Origin: Bacillus albus
Lineage (GTDB): Bacteria; Bacillota; Bacilli; Bacillales; Bacillaceae_G
DNA: 64,000 nucleotides
Assembly: GCF_001884185.1 (NCBI RefSeq)
Contig: NZ_MAOE01000094.1
Span: 1-64,000 of the forward strand
Reading direction: 5' to 3'
Part shown: positions 24,150-34,632 of the stretch, piece after piece
Layout of the letters: the number at the start of each line of letters is the position of its first letter
Numbering within the stretch: position 1 is the first letter of the stretch
Translations under genes and position numbers: made by a program
Notes under the pieces: generated by a model
Told to the model about the DNA's origin: nothing
The model's input: the letters and a program-made list of their open reading frames with translations, nothing else
Databases searched by the model: none

Positions 24150-24467
24150 TATTTTATTTCTTCATTTACAGTAGCAAAACAACTGTATTTACATATATAA
24201 TAGGAATAGATTGTGTTAAGTAACATCCAAACATTGATAAACATGGATATTAAAATTATACAGTTATAATATTTTATAAATTTTACAATACATACTATAA
24301 TAGAATTACTGTAATTCTTAAATATTCAGTTTCACAAAACAACTCCCCTTGCTACTTTCATGATTATTTTATGGCGGGGGCTTATTATATGTATAAACAA
24401 TCTGAGTCATCGAAAAAATGATGAATTCGAATATTGCAGTAAAAAGCGTTATTTAGGAGGTGTTACT

Positions 24468-25133
24468 ATGACGCATATACTGGTGATTGAAGACAACCCA
24501 GATATACAAGAACTAATTCGTGAATTTCTAATGGCACAAAACTTTACCGTTGATGTCGTTGGCGCTGGAACAGAAGGCATTCTTCTTTTCCAAAAAAATT
24601 CATACGACCTTGTCCTCCTTGATGTGATGTTACCAGATATAGATGGCTATAGTATTTGTAAAATTATGCGAGGACAATCCGATGTACCAATCATTATGTT
24701 AACAGGCTTACAAAATGAAGAAAGTGAAATTAAAGGATTTGAATTAGGTATTGATGACTATATTACGAAACCGTTCCATTACACCGTATTTATTAAACGT
24801 GTAGAAGCTGTATTAAGAAGGGCAGCTACGAAGGAAGCCGAAGCTGCAACGATACTACAATTCCATGAATTGATGTTAAATTCTACAGCATATGCCGCTT
24901 ATGTTCATGGTAATCAAATTGAATTAACAACAAAAGAATTTGAAATTATTTATACTTTACTGCAAAATCGGGGAAAAGTACTATCAAGAAGTGATTTGTT
25001 GAATAAGGTATGGGGCTATGAACATTATGGTGATGTAAGAGTTATAGATACACATATTAAGAACTTACGAAAAAAATTAGGAATTCCTTATATTAAAACG
25101 GTGAAAGGCATTGGCTACAAAATCGAATCGTAG
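24468..25133 (+). CDS. OmpR/PhoB family response regulator
   Basis: 221 aa from ATG 24468 (TAGGAGGTGTTACT); the open frame upstream has no start support. The receiver domain begins MTHILVIEDNPDIQELI. The phosphoacceptor Asp52 is in LVLLDVMLPD and the conserved Lys in GIDDYITKPF. The C-terminal winged helix (residues 125-220) has ELTTKEFEIIYTLLQNRGKV and VIDTHIKNLRKKLG. The gene overlaps the histidine kinase gene by 23 nt, so the two form one system. Targets unknown; envelope stress is a common theme for VanR-like members. Confidence 0.95.
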   Translation: MTHILVIEDNPDIQELIREFLMAQNFTVDVVGAGTEGILLFQKNSYDLVLLDVMLPDIDGYSICKIMRGQSDVPIIMLTGLQNEESEIKGFELGIDDYITKPFHYTVFIKRVEAVLRRAATKEAEAATILQFHELMLNSTAYAAYVHGNQIELTTKEFEIIYTLLQNRGKVLSRSDLLNKVWGYEHYGDVRVIDTHIKNLRKKLGIPYIKTVKGIGYKIES

Positions 25134-26556
25134 CAAAGACAACATCACCAAAAATATTTTCATCAAAACCTTATTATTTTGTATTCTTTTATCACTTTGT
25201 CTTTATCAAATTATTTACTTCCTAGCTTCAAACTATGATAAAGAACGTTTTGCAAAAGAAAATGGAGCGCTAACTACAGAACAAGCGAATTCAAATAAAC
25301 AAAACGACCAAAGTAAAACGAATCAAAATAAAGCTGGATCACAGGGAGACATTTTTAATTTTCAATCTTCAGTTATAGATTATAAATCACTCTCTACAGC
25401 TATCAATCACCTTTTGCAGCCTAGCCAAACTGCAAAAGCAAAAGAACATACACAAAATATCACGGGGAAAGATAGCACTGCTGCTCCACTTACAGAAATG
25501 GAAAAGCAAGTCGCTACTAATAATGATGCCTTACATAAACAAAATGCAGCAAGTAAAACAAATGATGCACAAGATAATCCAAAATTAACAGATGTACTGC
25601 AGCAATTAGCTCCACATATTGGTGCGACAATGCTTGCATTATCTCTGCTCGGATCTTTAATTTATGCAAAACTAATTGCTAAACCTTTTCAATATATGAG
25701 TGATGCTTTAAAAGATATTATGAATCTTGATTTCTCAGATAAAAAACTACTTAACAAAAATACAGATCAAACAGATTTTAATTTACAAGCAGCTGCTTCA
25801 CAGGTCCCAAATATAGTGAAGAATTTACATGCGAGCAATCAAGATTTAAGAAATGAACTCAAAAAGGAACAACAATTAGAACAATCTCGTAAAGAATTTA
25901 TGTCTATGGTTTCCCATGAATTAAAAACACCAATCGCAGCCGTTATGGGGCAACTAGATGGCATGATTCACGGGATTGGAGCTTATAAAGATAGAGATAA
26001 ATATTTAAAACGTTCCTATGAAATGATGCAAGATATTAACATATTAACGGAAAAAATGTCGGAATTATCCAAAATACAAAACCCTCAATTTAAACCAGAT
26101 TTAAAAGTTATCTCATTAACTAATATTATTGAGGATGTTATGAAGAAAGTAGATTATTTCGTATCTGTAAAGCAATTAAATGTTCAATCTAACATTAAAC
26201 AAGATGTACAAGTTTTAGCTGATCCTAAATTTATTCAAACTGCCATTTTTAACATTATTTCAAATGCAATTCATTATACAATTGACCATCAGCATGTCTA
26301 TATAAAGCTTTATGAAAAGCCAAACGGTTACGCATTAGAAGTATTAAATACAGGTTCACAAATAGATGAAGATAAACTTGCCCATTTATTTGAACCATTC
26401 TATCGCGCAAACCCTGACAAACATGGCTTAGTACAAGGTAGTGGTCTTGGGTTATACATTGTAAAACAAATACTAGATAAACATCAATTTCCTTATGGTA
26501 TACAAAACACACCTCAAGGTGTAAAATGTTCTATTGTATTCCCAAAAGCAATGTAA
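25111..26556 (+). CDS. Sensor histidine kinase
   Basis: 481 aa, starting at TTG 25111 inside the response regulator gene (AAAGG nearby; no in-frame ATG soon after). TM1 (TLLFCILLSLCLYQIIYFLA) and TM2 (around residue 172) frame a 135-residue extracytoplasmic loop. The loop is rich in Gln, Asn, Lys and Thr and looks unstructured, without a PAS or Cache fold. HAMP-like linker, then HisKA with the phosphorylated His in MVSHELKTPIAAVMGQL, and an HATPase domain (IISNAIHYTI; GSGLGLYIVKQILDKH). With the upstream regulator it forms a complete two-component system. The low-complexity sensor loop is unusual. Confidence 0.93.
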   Translation: MATKSNRSKDNITKNIFIKTLLFCILLSLCLYQIIYFLASNYDKERFAKENGALTTEQANSNKQNDQSKTNQNKAGSQGDIFNFQSSVIDYKSLSTAINHLLQPSQTAKAKEHTQNITGKDSTAAPLTEMEKQVATNNDALHKQNAASKTNDAQDNPKLTDVLQQLAPHIGATMLALSLLGSLIYAKLIAKPFQYMSDALKDIMNLDFSDKKLLNKNTDQTDFNLQAAASQVPNIVKNLHASNQDLRNELKKEQQLEQSRKEFMSMVSHELKTPIAAVMGQLDGMIHGIGAYKDRDKYLKRSYEMMQDINILTEKMSELSKIQNPQFKPDLKVISLTNIIEDVMKKVDYFVSVKQLNVQSNIKQDVQVLADPKFIQTAIFNIISNAIHYTIDHQHVYIKLYEKPNGYALEVLNTGSQIDEDKLAHLFEPFYRANPDKHGLVQGSGLGLYIVKQILDKHQFPYGIQNTPQGVKCSIVFPKAM

Positions 26557-26637
26557 AAACCTACTACAATTTCATACCCCAAATTCATACTTCGTATGAG
26601 TGGCGGAATTTTGTAGAGTATATGACTCTGTTTCGTT

Positions 26638-26672
26638 CGCCCGTTATCCTTATTTGGATAGCGGGCGTTTTT
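26638..26672 (+). terminator. Terminator between kinase and EamA gene
   Basis: CGCCCGTTATCC / GGATAGCGGGCG with loop TTATTT and T-run. Confidence 0.85.
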
Positions 26673-26695
26673 TATTATGTAAAAGGAGGATTTTC

Positions 26696-27598
26696 ATGGA
26701 GAAATTTAAATATTCATTACTCGTTTTATTCGGAGCTTGTAGCTACGGCATACTTTCAACTATTTTTAAACTCGGATTCATTGATGGATTTTCAGCACAT
26801 GAACTATTAGGAGGTCAATATGTCTTCGGATGGATTGGACTTCTTCTGCTCGTTCTTTTCGTTTCACGTCATAAAGTAACAAAAAAGCAATTCTTTTCCT
26901 TGCTAACAGTTGGCACGACAATGAGTATGACCGGTATCTTCTATGCTATTTCCGTAGAAGAACTACCAGCATCTATCGCTGTCGTCCTGCTTTTCCAGTT
27001 CACATGGATTGGTGTAGTCATTGAGGCAATTGCAAACCGTACATTTCCCAGCCGTGAGAAAGTTATATCTATCATTATTTTATTTACTGGTACATTGTTT
27101 GCAGGCGGTGTCTTTGAAGGTCTCGGACAAAACTTTTCCACGAAAGGTATTATCTTTGGCCTATTGGCTGCTGTCTCTTTTTCATTCTATGTATTTGCAA
27201 GTGGGCGCGTTGCTACAGAAGTTCCACCTTATACGAAAAGCTTCCTTATGACAACAAGCGCTACTCTTATCGTATGCTTATTCTTCCCGCCAACCTTTTT
27301 AACAGACGGTTCCTTGCAAGCCGGTCTTTGGAAATACGCTTTCTTCCTCGGATTGTTCGGCGTTGTCGTACCTGTCATTTGTTTTTCAATTGGCGTACCG
27401 AAAGTTGGAACAGGACTTGGTACAATATTAGGAGCAGCTGAATTACCAACGGCCATTATCGCTTCTATTACACTTGTACATGAAGTCGTAACCTTCATGC
27501 AGTGGATTGGAATCATCTTTATACTACTTGGAATTTTTACTCCTCAGCTGCTTACCGTTAGGAGAGCAAAGAAACATAGTAGCGTGCATAGTGCGTAA
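26696..27598 (+). CDS. EamA/DMT family transporter
   Basis: 300 aa from ATG 26696 (AAAGGAGGA, 8 nt). Ten membrane segments in two EamA repeats: the first starts YSLLVLFGACSYGILSTIFK, the second near GIIFGLLAAVSFSFYVFASG. The basic C-terminus RAKKHSSVHSA is cytosolic. Drug/metabolite transporters of this type export amino acids, nucleobases or cofactors; the substrate cannot be read from sequence. The kinase terminator separates it from the two-component genes, although it could still be their target by position. Confidence 0.88.
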   Translation: MEKFKYSLLVLFGACSYGILSTIFKLGFIDGFSAHELLGGQYVFGWIGLLLLVLFVSRHKVTKKQFFSLLTVGTTMSMTGIFYAISVEELPASIAVVLLFQFTWIGVVIEAIANRTFPSREKVISIIILFTGTLFAGGVFEGLGQNFSTKGIIFGLLAAVSFSFYVFASGRVATEVPPYTKSFLMTTSATLIVCLFFPPTFLTDGSLQAGLWKYAFFLGLFGVVVPVICFSIGVPKVGTGLGTILGAAELPTAIIASITLVHEVVTFMQWIGIIFILLGIFTPQLLTVRRAKKHSSVHSA

Positions 27599-27600
27599 CA

Positions 27601-27630
27601 AAAGACCTTTCATTTATTTGAAAGGTCTTT
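27601..27630. terminator. Bidirectional terminator
   Basis: AAAGACCTTTCA / TGAAAGGTCTTT between the EamA gene and the convergent methionyl-tRNA synthetase gene. Confidence 0.88.
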
Positions 27631-27639
27631 TTCTCTATC

Positions 27640-29274
27640 TCACTTTAACGCACTAAATAGCTTTTCTATCTCACACTCAATTTGTTTCACATCAATTCGT
27701 TCAAATAGCGGCTGCACACTATCGATTCTATTCGGCAACGTGTTTTGAGGTTCCCAATTTCGATTCACAATCGATAATGTATTTCTAACTCTTTCACTTG
27801 AAAATGGTAAAAACGGTTCAAGGAGATTTGCAAAATTAGCGATAAGATACACACAGTTATAAATCGTTTCTTCGCATGAAACTGGATCATCTTCTCGTTG
27901 TTTCCAAGGCTGTCTCTCATCAAAGTATTTATTTGCAAAACGTACTACATCAAATATTGTTTCTAGCGCCACCTTAAATGTAGTTTGCTCAATGGCCTCT
28001 CCAATATTTTTATATAATCCTTCTACTTTATCTTTCAGCTCTATATCAATACTTCCCTTCGGCACAGTACCACCATAATATTTTTCAATAAACTTTAACG
28101 TCCGGTTCACAAAGTTTCCGTATGCACCTAACAATTCACTATTATGGCTGTAAATGAATTCACGCCATGAAAAATCAGTATCACGATTTTCTGGTGCGTT
28201 AACTGCTAAAAAGTAACGAATAGAATCTGGATTGTAGCGTTCTAATATGTCAGGCACCCATACTGCCCAGTTTTTACTTGTAGATAATTTTCTTTTTTCA
28301 ACTGTTAAATATTCATTCGAAACGATATGACGTGGGATTGCACCTTCTCCTATTCCAAGCAATACCGCTGGCCAAATGACGGAATGAAACGGAATATTAT
28401 CCTTTCCGTGCACATAATATGTTTTCGCTTCTTTATCCCAAAACTCTTGATCATCTTTCCCTGTTTCTTCAGCCCAATGTTTACTCGCTGAATAATACCC
28501 TGTCACTGCTTCAATCCATACGTAAATTTTCTTATCTTCATACCCTTCGACTGGAATTGGTACCCCAATTGGTAAATCACGTGATACGGCCCTATCTAGT
28601 AACCCTTCCTTTACATATCTCTCTGTTAGCTGAATCGCATTGTCGCGCCATGTTCCTGTTTGTTTGGCGTTTTCTACAGCCGTTTTAATTTGCTCCTGAA
28701 ATGTATGCAATGCGAAATAAAAATGCTCTGTTTCTTGCACGGATGGTGTACTACCACATAACTTACATTTCTTTTCTAACAAATCAAGTGGATCTAAAAT
28801 AGCTGAACACGTATCGCATTGATCTCCTCTTGCTGCTTCATGACAATGCGGACATATTCCTTCTACATAACGATCAGGTAAAAACTGCGTACACGTTTCG
28901 CAATATGCTTGTTCCACTGTTTTTTTATAAATATGTCCCTCTTCTAATAAACGTAAAAAAACATTTTGAACCGTTTCATGATGGTGCTCACTATCTGTAC
29001 GTGTATAGCAATCATACGTAAAACCAAGGCTACGAAAACATCGCTCAAACTCTTCGTGATACTTATTAGCAATTTCCTTCGCCGTCACACCTTCTTGTTT
29101 TGCCCTAATTGCAATTGGTGTTCCATTACAATCACTTCCCGAAACATACAACACATTCTCACCTTTTGCTCGGTAATAACGCGCTAAAATATCTCCAGGT
29201 AACAAACTTGCAATATGCCCAAGATGTAATGAGCCATTTGCATATGGCCAAGCTCCTCCAATAAAAATACTCAT
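27640..29274 (-). CDS. metG: Methionine--tRNA ligase, short second-type enzyme
   Basis: 544-aa class I synthetase charging tRNA-Met. Signature HLGH lies in [20 protein letters not shown]; the KMSKS loop reads KLSTS ([12 protein letters not shown]). A two-knuckle zinc insertion with CETC...CPHC and CDTC...CKLC lies between them. It lacks the C-terminal EMAP-II-like tRNA-binding domain of the usual 650-aa Bacillus enzyme, so it is an additional MetRS of the four-Cys-pair type, known in the B. cereus group. A T-box leader with an ATG specifier controls it, so it is expressed when charged tRNA-Met is low, for instance if the main enzyme is inhibited. ATG 29274 follows AAAGGAGGAATGTAAG. Confidence 0.94.
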   Translation of the reverse strand: MSIFIGGAWPYANGSLHLGHIASLLPGDILARYYRAKGENVLYVSGSDCNGTPIAIRAKQEGVTAKEIANKYHEEFERCFRSLGFTYDCYTRTDSEHHHETVQNVFLRLLEEGHIYKKTVEQAYCETCTQFLPDRYVEGICPHCHEAARGDQCDTCSAILDPLDLLEKKCKLCGSTPSVQETEHFYFALHTFQEQIKTAVENAKQTGTWRDNAIQLTERYVKEGLLDRAVSRDLPIGVPIPVEGYEDKKIYVWIEAVTGYYSASKHWAEETGKDDQEFWDKEAKTYYVHGKDNIPFHSVIWPAVLLGIGEGAIPRHIVSNEYLTVEKRKLSTSKNWAVWVPDILERYNPDSIRYFLAVNAPENRDTDFSWREFIYSHNSELLGAYGNFVNRTLKFIEKYYGGTVPKGSIDIELKDKVEGLYKNIGEAIEQTTFKVALETIFDVVRFANKYFDERQPWKQREDDPVSCEETIYNCVYLIANFANLLEPFLPFSSERVRNTLSIVNRNWEPQNTLPNRIDSVQPLFERIDVKQIECEIEKLFSALK

Positions 29275-29301
29275 CTTACATTCCTCCTTTAAAATATAAA
29301 A

Positions 29302-29580
29302 AGCCCCGCCCTTATCTTAAAAAAGATAAGGGCGGGGCTGTATAAACAGTCGCGGTACCACCTTATTTCGCCAATTACTCACATAATTAGCCTTAACAAG
29401 TACGGAGCTATATGCTCTTATACTGTGGTTTTGATAACGAGTACCAACTCTCGTCGCCGCCTACTATTATCATTTCATAAGTTCAGGACGAAGCTCAAAG
29501 GCCATTGTTCAAATGAATATTCTTGCTTCTTCTCAGCTACCGAAGCTCTCTGGACAGAATGATTTCATTCTACTTTTCCT
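29302..29580 (-). promoter_or_regulatory. T-box riboswitch of metG, specifier ATG
   Basis: Minus-strand leader with Stem I motif CAGAGAGC, then GAACAATGGCCTTTGAG; the pattern codon-purine-C-CTYTG gives ATG (Met). T-box AAGGTGGTACCGCG at 29351-29364. The terminator AGCCCCGCCCTTATCTT / its complement spans 29302-29339, a GC-rich stem with T-run. The start of Stem I near 29580 is estimated. Confidence 0.93.
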
Positions 29581-29709
29581 TTTCAACGCTTTTATATATA
29601 ACACGTATTTTACGACTTACTGGCAGAAAAATCAAACTTTTATTCAGAAAGAAGAGGAAATCCCATCCTCTCATAGAATAACTATACGTTCACGAAAGGA
29701 GTGATACGA

Positions 29710-30528
29710 TTGAATCAAAAACAACTAAGCGCACGTAATGAAAAAAGCTGGAATGCAGCTGCGTATGAAGCTTGGACGAATCGCCACGGGGCGCCAGCCG
29801 ATTATGCGAAAAAGCTCATAGAAAATCCTATGCGAGAGGTAGATCACTATTTACCTTACATACAATCTCCAAAAGGAAAACGTATTATTAATTTACTCGG
29901 GTCAAAAGGAAATAAAGCCGTCTCTCTCGCTCTTTTAGGAGCTGACGTAACGGTTGTTGATATTTCAGCAAGTAATGCAAAATATGCAAATGAACTTGCG
30001 GAAGCAGCCGGTGTCTCTATCCAGTATATCGTTTCTGATGTATTAAATGTCCAACTCTCCGAATCATTTGATATCGTATTGCTGGAACTTGGTGTACTCC
30101 ATTACTTTCTAGATTTAAAACCGCTCTTCCAAAAAATTGCTACCTTACTTAAGCGAGATGGAATGCTTATCCTTCGTGACTATCATCCTGTTTACACAAA
30201 ATTATTAGGGGGTGACCACCCATCATTTCGGGCTAATGGAAATTATTTCGATGAAGAATTAATGGAAGATGATGTTGCTTATAGCATCCTTCTTACAGAA
30301 GCGCAGAAAGAATCGTTACCTAAAACAACCATCCGTCGCTGGACGCTAGGAGAAATTATTACAACACTTGCAGAAGCACATTTTAAAATTGAAAAACTAG
30401 TTGAAGAACACGGGGCTCATCAAAGATGGGTCTTCCCTTCTACTGCACCGGAAGGAATTGAAGAGCTTGTACCGGGTCTCTATACATTAATTGCGACAGC
30501 ATGCAAAAAAGGATCCCTTCACGGATAG
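29710..30528 (+). CDS. Class I SAM-dependent methyltransferase
   Basis: 272 aa from TTG 29710 (AAAGGAG 7 nt upstream; GTG 29701 overlaps that site). Rossmann methyltransferase with a motif I variant IINLLGSKGNKAVSLALLGA (the usual GxGxG is LLGSKG), motif II acidic residue in ADVTVVDISASNAKYANEL, and FDIVLLELGVLHYF. N-terminal NEKSWNAAAYEAWTNRHG is typical of a Bacillus group related to small-molecule methyltransferases. Substrate unknown. Single gene with its own terminator, divergent from the metG leader. Confidence 0.87.
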   Translation: MNQKQLSARNEKSWNAAAYEAWTNRHGAPADYAKKLIENPMREVDHYLPYIQSPKGKRIINLLGSKGNKAVSLALLGADVTVVDISASNAKYANELAEAAGVSIQYIVSDVLNVQLSESFDIVLLELGVLHYFLDLKPLFQKIATLLKRDGMLILRDYHPVYTKLLGGDHPSFRANGNYFDEELMEDDVAYSILLTEAQKESLPKTTIRRWTLGEIITTLAEAHFKIEKLVEEHGAHQRWVFPSTAPEGIEELVPGLYTLIATACKKGSLHG

Positions 30529-30544
30529 GATCCTTTTTGCATGC
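30499..30544 (+). terminator. Terminator of the methyltransferase gene
   Basis: Long near-perfect hairpin: GCATGC-A-run-GGATCC, loop, GGATCC-T-run-GCATGC. It overlaps the end of the coding region. Confidence 0.85.
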
Positions 30545-30683
30545 TCACGCATATAAGTTGAGGTTGGAGATTACCATAATTCTGTAGAATAGGACACAAG
30601 ATATTTCAACATTTCGTCTCTGACTTACGTCGTCAAAAAGGGGTATGACCAACATAACGAAGAGTAATGTCTTTAGTTGATAC

Positions 30684-30698
30684 TGATAATCGTTATCA
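30684..30698 (+). promoter_or_regulatory. Fur-box-like sequence
   Basis: TGATAATCGTTATCA fits the 7-1-7 consensus TGATAATnATTATCA at 14 of 15 positions and lies within a wider dyad GTTGATA...TATCAAC. It is about 240 bp before the chemoreceptor start, and about 145 bp upstream of that gene's TATAAT (around 30835). The remaining interval 30545-30940 shows no gene. Confidence 0.6.
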
Positions 30699-30940
30699 AC
30701 TAATTAGAAGTATACATGATGTTTTTTCAAATTACAATAGCATTTCTCATTTTTATTTATGAATTTTTTGATATACAAATGTATACATTTTAAGAACATT
30801 TGCTCATATGAATCTGCCATCTTCCATTATCTGCTATAATTTTCATTGAACAGATTAATAACTTCATAATGATGTTTTTATTAATTCTGCTCTTAATATT
30901 TATAAATTATAATAAACAGTTTTTAAAGGTAGGGGTAACG

Positions 30941-32635
30941 ATGAAATATGTTAGTATTCGAAAAAAACTACTGTTCACACTCTTAAGCATTTCTTCTTTA
31001 TTTAGCATTGCTCTTATTGTTATTCTTTCATTCGCCATGAATCAAGCAAATGAAATCGAAACCTTAAAAAATGATGTATCAAAAAGAGCAACAATTTTAA
31101 AAGAACGTGGTGATTGGTTCCAAGCACAAGTTGCTGGCTTACAAGAATATTTACTATCACATGATCAAAAAGGATTAGATAAATTCAACCGTGAAGGAAA
31201 AAAACTGGCTGATACGAGAGAGAAAGTAACAAGTGATAAAAAACTTCCAGAAGGAATGAAAGAAGCGATTTTAATGGGAGGAAAATGGCGAAGCGTCATA
31301 GATAATGAAGTTCTCCCTCTCGCCCACGAAGGAAAATGGGACGAAGCATCTAAAATTGCTTTAGCACAAACCGATTACGTAAACGATCTTTTAAGTCGTT
31401 TTACGAAATATGCAAATGAAGAAAATGATAAACGTGACGCATTAATTGCTGACGTAGAGTCTTCTTCATCCCTTATTCAATATATTATCTTCTTCTCACT
31501 CATTACATGTACAATAACGTCTATTTTATTAGCATGGTGGTTCTCTGGTAAACTCGTTAAACCGATACGACAAATTGATGAGAAATTAAAAGAATTAGCT
31601 TCGCAAGATGGTGATTTAACTGCTAGATTGCACGTAACGAGTAAAGATGAAATTGGTGATATCGCCAATTCCTTTAATCAAATGCTCGCTAACTTACAAC
31701 GTATCATACAACAAGTGCAACAAACATCAACAAGTGTAAAAGAAGCGTCTGAAAATGTGTTTATTGAAACAACTGCTTCTATGGAAAATACAGCAAAAAC
31801 CGAGGAAACTATGAATGCCCTTGAACATAATATTCGTTCACAAGTTTCCAGCATCGAAGAAAGTTCAACTGCAATGGACGATATGGCAACGAGTGTTCAG
31901 CGTATTGCAGAATCCGCCTCTTCTGTTGCTAGCCTAGCTGTTACAACTTCAGAAAAAGCAGATAGTGGGAATAAAGTCATTGAGAAATCTATTACACAAA
32001 TGCATACCATTAACGATGCTGTTAATGCTACATCACAAGTAGTAGAGCGACTCATTACGCACACCAATCATATTGATACGGCACTTCAATCTATTTCTAA
32101 TATAGCGGAACAAACGAATTTACTTGCTTTGAATGCTTCAATTGAAGCAGCCCGTGCTGGCGAACATGGAAAAGGTTTCGCTGTTGTTGCCGACGAAGTA
32201 CGAAAACTTGCTGAACAATCCCAGCTAGCAGCAACCGATATTAACCATTTACTTCATCAAATTCAAGCAGATACAAAAATAGCAAATGAAATGATGGCGC
32301 AAGGTCAGTCAGAGGCTTCTGAAGGCATTACAGTCATTCGTACCGCTGGATCTTCATTCTCAGAAATTGTTAACCACATTAATAAAGTCTCTACACAAAT
32401 GCAAGAAATGTCTGCAACTGCCGAAGAGATGGCCGCAAGTTCTGAAGAAATGAACGCAGCTTTAAATAACATCGCCTCTATTTCAAATGAAGTTGCCGCC
32501 GAAACATCACAAACAGCGACTTCGGCTGGTAACCAAGTAAACAAAATGAGTGTCGTTGCTAAAAAAGCATCTGAAATGAAAACGACTGTACAAGAACTTG
32601 AAGTTCTCGTTTCTCATTTTAAAACAAATGCTTAA
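30941..32635 (+). CDS. Methyl-accepting chemotaxis protein (helical-bundle sensor)
   Basis: 564 aa from ATG 30941 (AAAGGTAGGGGTAACG); the frame upstream to 30869 is unlikely to be translated. Short cytosolic tip [11 protein letters not shown]1, a 150-residue extracellular helical region ([20 protein letters not shown] ... [16 protein letters not shown]) of the four-helix-bundle type, TM2 ([20 protein letters not shown]), HAMP, and a signalling domain with tip [16 protein letters not shown]. It is half of a tandem duplicate pair with the next gene: the cytosolic parts are nearly identical and the sensor parts diverged. Ligand unknown. Confidence 0.93.
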   Translation: MKYVSIRKKLLFTLLSISSLFSIALIVILSFAMNQANEIETLKNDVSKRATILKERGDWFQAQVAGLQEYLLSHDQKGLDKFNREGKKLADTREKVTSDKKLPEGMKEAILMGGKWRSVIDNEVLPLAHEGKWDEASKIALAQTDYVNDLLSRFTKYANEENDKRDALIADVESSSSLIQYIIFFSLITCTITSILLAWWFSGKLVKPIRQIDEKLKELASQDGDLTARLHVTSKDEIGDIANSFNQMLANLQRIIQQVQQTSTSVKEASENVFIETTASMENTAKTEETMNALEHNIRSQVSSIEESSTAMDDMATSVQRIAESASSVASLAVTTSEKADSGNKVIEKSITQMHTINDAVNATSQVVERLITHTNHIDTALQSISNIAEQTNLLALNASIEAARAGEHGKGFAVVADEVRKLAEQSQLAATDINHLLHQIQADTKIANEMMAQGQSEASEGITVIRTAGSSFSEIVNHINKVSTQMQEMSATAEEMAASSEEMNAALNNIASISNEVAAETSQTATSAGNQVNKMSVVAKKASEMKTTVQELEVLVSHFKTNA

Positions 32636-32676
32636 AGTTAAAAAAGAGAGATTTACCATCTCTCCTTTTTAACTTT
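32633..32676 (+). terminator. Terminator after first chemoreceptor gene
   Basis: TAAAGTTAAAAAAGAGAG ... CTCTCC-T-run-AACTTTA hairpin. Confidence 0.8.
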
Positions 32677-32824
32677 AAAATATCTCTTTCTATCTCCCAT
32701 TCCGTCTGCTATAATTCCTAAAGGAAAGAAGAAAGCTTTGTTCCAGATGGAGTAAAGCTTTCTTTCAATTTTTTAAATTTATTAATTCTAATACTAAGAT
32801 TTCACAAAGGAGGCTTTTTATCAT

Positions 32825-34516
32825 ATGAATTTTATTAGCATTCGAAAAAAACTTATGTTCATGATGGGAACGATTTGCGCTTTATTTGGCATCGCCTTAG
32901 CTTTTATTCTATTCTTTACCATGGATCAATCTCGTCAAACTGAAGCATTACAAAAAGAAATTTCTCCCCTTGCAACAGAATTGAAAGAGCGCGGAGATGC
33001 TTATCAAGTACAGCTCTCTGCTTTAAGAGGTTATTTATTACAACATGATCAAGTCGAATTAGACAAGTTTAATGAGATGAGTAAACGTCTGGAGGATTCA
33101 AAAGATAAACTTCTTTCTAATCCAAATATTTCTCAATCCGTGAAAGATACAATGGAATCAGGATCCACTTGGAGAAAATTTATTGAAGAAAAAGTTTTCA
33201 CTCTTGCAAAAGAACAAAAGTGGGAAGAGGCTCTACAAGTAGCTTATGCAGAAAATGGTACCGTTTATAAAGTAATTGGTGACTTCACAAATTATAGTAA
33301 TGAACAAGCCAAGTTACGTGATCAATCTATCAAAAAAATTGATCAATCTTCACTACAAATTGAATATGTTGTCTTCTTATCACTTGTTATTTGTATTATC
33401 GTAGCTATCATTCTTGCATGGTGGTTCTCTGGTAAACTTGTAAAACCAATTCAACAAATTGATAGTAAGCTAAAAGAATTATCATCTCAAGAAGGTGACT
33501 TAACAGCTCGCCTACAAGTAAATAGTAATGATGAACTTGGTACGATCGCAACATCCTTTAATAAAATGTTAGAAAACCTACAACATATCATCAATCGTGT
33601 GCAAAAAACATCTGTGGAAGTACAAAATGCTTCTGAAAATATGCTAGAAAAGACGAATATATCACGCGAGGCAACAATGAAAGTTCAAAGTTCGATGTCC
33701 AACTTAAATGCGAGTATTCAATCTCAAGCCTCTAGCATGGAAGAAAGCTCAACGGCAATGGACGATATGGCAGTAAGTGTTCAGCGCATTGCTGAATCTG
33801 CTTCATCTGTAACTGAGCTTGCTGTAGTTACATCTGAACAAGCTAACGACGGAAGTACTGTTATTCAAAAATCCGTTTCACAAATGACAACGATACACGA
33901 CGCGGTAAATGCTACGTCAGAGGTGGTCGAACGTCTAATCACTCACACGAAATATATTGATACAGCTGTACAATCTATTTCTAATATCGCAGAGCAAACA
34001 AACTTACTTGCTTTAAATGCATCTATCGAAGCAGCTCGTGCTGGCGAACAAGGAAAAGGCTTCGCTGTCGTAGCTGACGAAGTTCGAAAACTTGCTGAAC
34101 AATCTAAAACAGCGGCAACAGATATTAACCAATTACTACATCAAATTCAACAAGACACTGAAACTGCAAGCTCTATGATGTCACAAGGTCGTTCTGAGGC
34201 ATTTGAAGGCATTCACGTCATTCGTGAAGCTGGCAATTCTTTCACAACGATTGTGGAACAAGTAAATAAAGTATCTACTCAAATGCAAGACATCTCAGCA
34301 ACTGCTGAAGAAATGGCTGCAAGCGCTGAAGAAATGAACGCTTCACTGAATAACATCGCTTCTATTTCAACTGAAGTATCTAGTGAAACAGCAGCAACAG
34401 CACAATCTGCTGAGCAAAAGGTCATTACTATGAATGAGATGACTGTAACTGCTAGACAAATGAAACAAACAGTTGAAGAATTAGATCAACTCGTATCTCA
34501 TTTCAAAACTGAATAG
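32825..34516 (+). CDS. Methyl-accepting chemotaxis protein, paralogue of the preceding gene
   Basis: 563 aa, ATG 32825 after AAAGGAGGC. Same plan as its neighbour: [15 protein letters not shown] tip, TM1, helical extracellular bundle ([20 protein letters not shown]), TM2 ([20 protein letters not shown]), HAMP, signalling tip [16 protein letters not shown] and the same end (LVSHFKT). Each copy has its own promoter; both share TCTGCTATAAT as an extended -10 element, so the promoter was duplicated with the gene. The sensor halves differ in about half of positions, so they may read different ligands. Confidence 0.93.
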   Translation: MNFISIRKKLMFMMGTICALFGIALAFILFFTMDQSRQTEALQKEISPLATELKERGDAYQVQLSALRGYLLQHDQVELDKFNEMSKRLEDSKDKLLSNPNISQSVKDTMESGSTWRKFIEEKVFTLAKEQKWEEALQVAYAENGTVYKVIGDFTNYSNEQAKLRDQSIKKIDQSSLQIEYVVFLSLVICIIVAIILAWWFSGKLVKPIQQIDSKLKELSSQEGDLTARLQVNSNDELGTIATSFNKMLENLQHIINRVQKTSVEVQNASENMLEKTNISREATMKVQSSMSNLNASIQSQASSMEESSTAMDDMAVSVQRIAESASSVTELAVVTSEQANDGSTVIQKSVSQMTTIHDAVNATSEVVERLITHTKYIDTAVQSISNIAEQTNLLALNASIEAARAGEQGKGFAVVADEVRKLAEQSKTAATDINQLLHQIQQDTETASSMMSQGRSEAFEGIHVIREAGNSFTTIVEQVNKVSTQMQDISATAEEMAASAEEMNASLNNIASISTEVSSETAATAQSAEQKVITMNEMTVTARQMKQTVEELDQLVSHFKTE

Positions 34517-34560
34517 CTCAAAAAAATATCCCTCTTCCAAAAGGGATATTTTTTTGAGCT
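34515..34560 (+). terminator. Terminator after second chemoreceptor gene
   Basis: 19-bp perfect arms beginning AGCTCAAAAAAATATCCCT, with loop CTTCCAAA. Confidence 0.85.
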
Positions 34561-34594
34561 CATTTCCTGCACATTATACACATTTCCGTTATAA

Positions 34595-34609
34595 TGAGAA
34601 TCGATATCA
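34595..34609 (+). promoter_or_regulatory. Weak Fur-box-like dyad at the yitW promoter
   Basis: TGAGAATCGATATCA matches 12 of 15 positions of the Fur consensus and directly abuts TATAAT at 34590-34595, a position where a bound repressor would block polymerase. Confidence 0.4.
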
Positions 34610-34632
34610 TAAATGTGTAGGAGGTGCTATTT

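Noticed and set aside
29513-29704. 63-codon plus-strand ORF before the methyltransferase
   Set aside because: It overlaps the metG T-box leader on the other strand, with no ribosome binding site or family likeness.
30869-30940. N-terminal extension of the first tandem chemoreceptor
   Set aside because: The ATG at 30941 has a good ribosome binding site and gives the same N-terminus as its paralogue.
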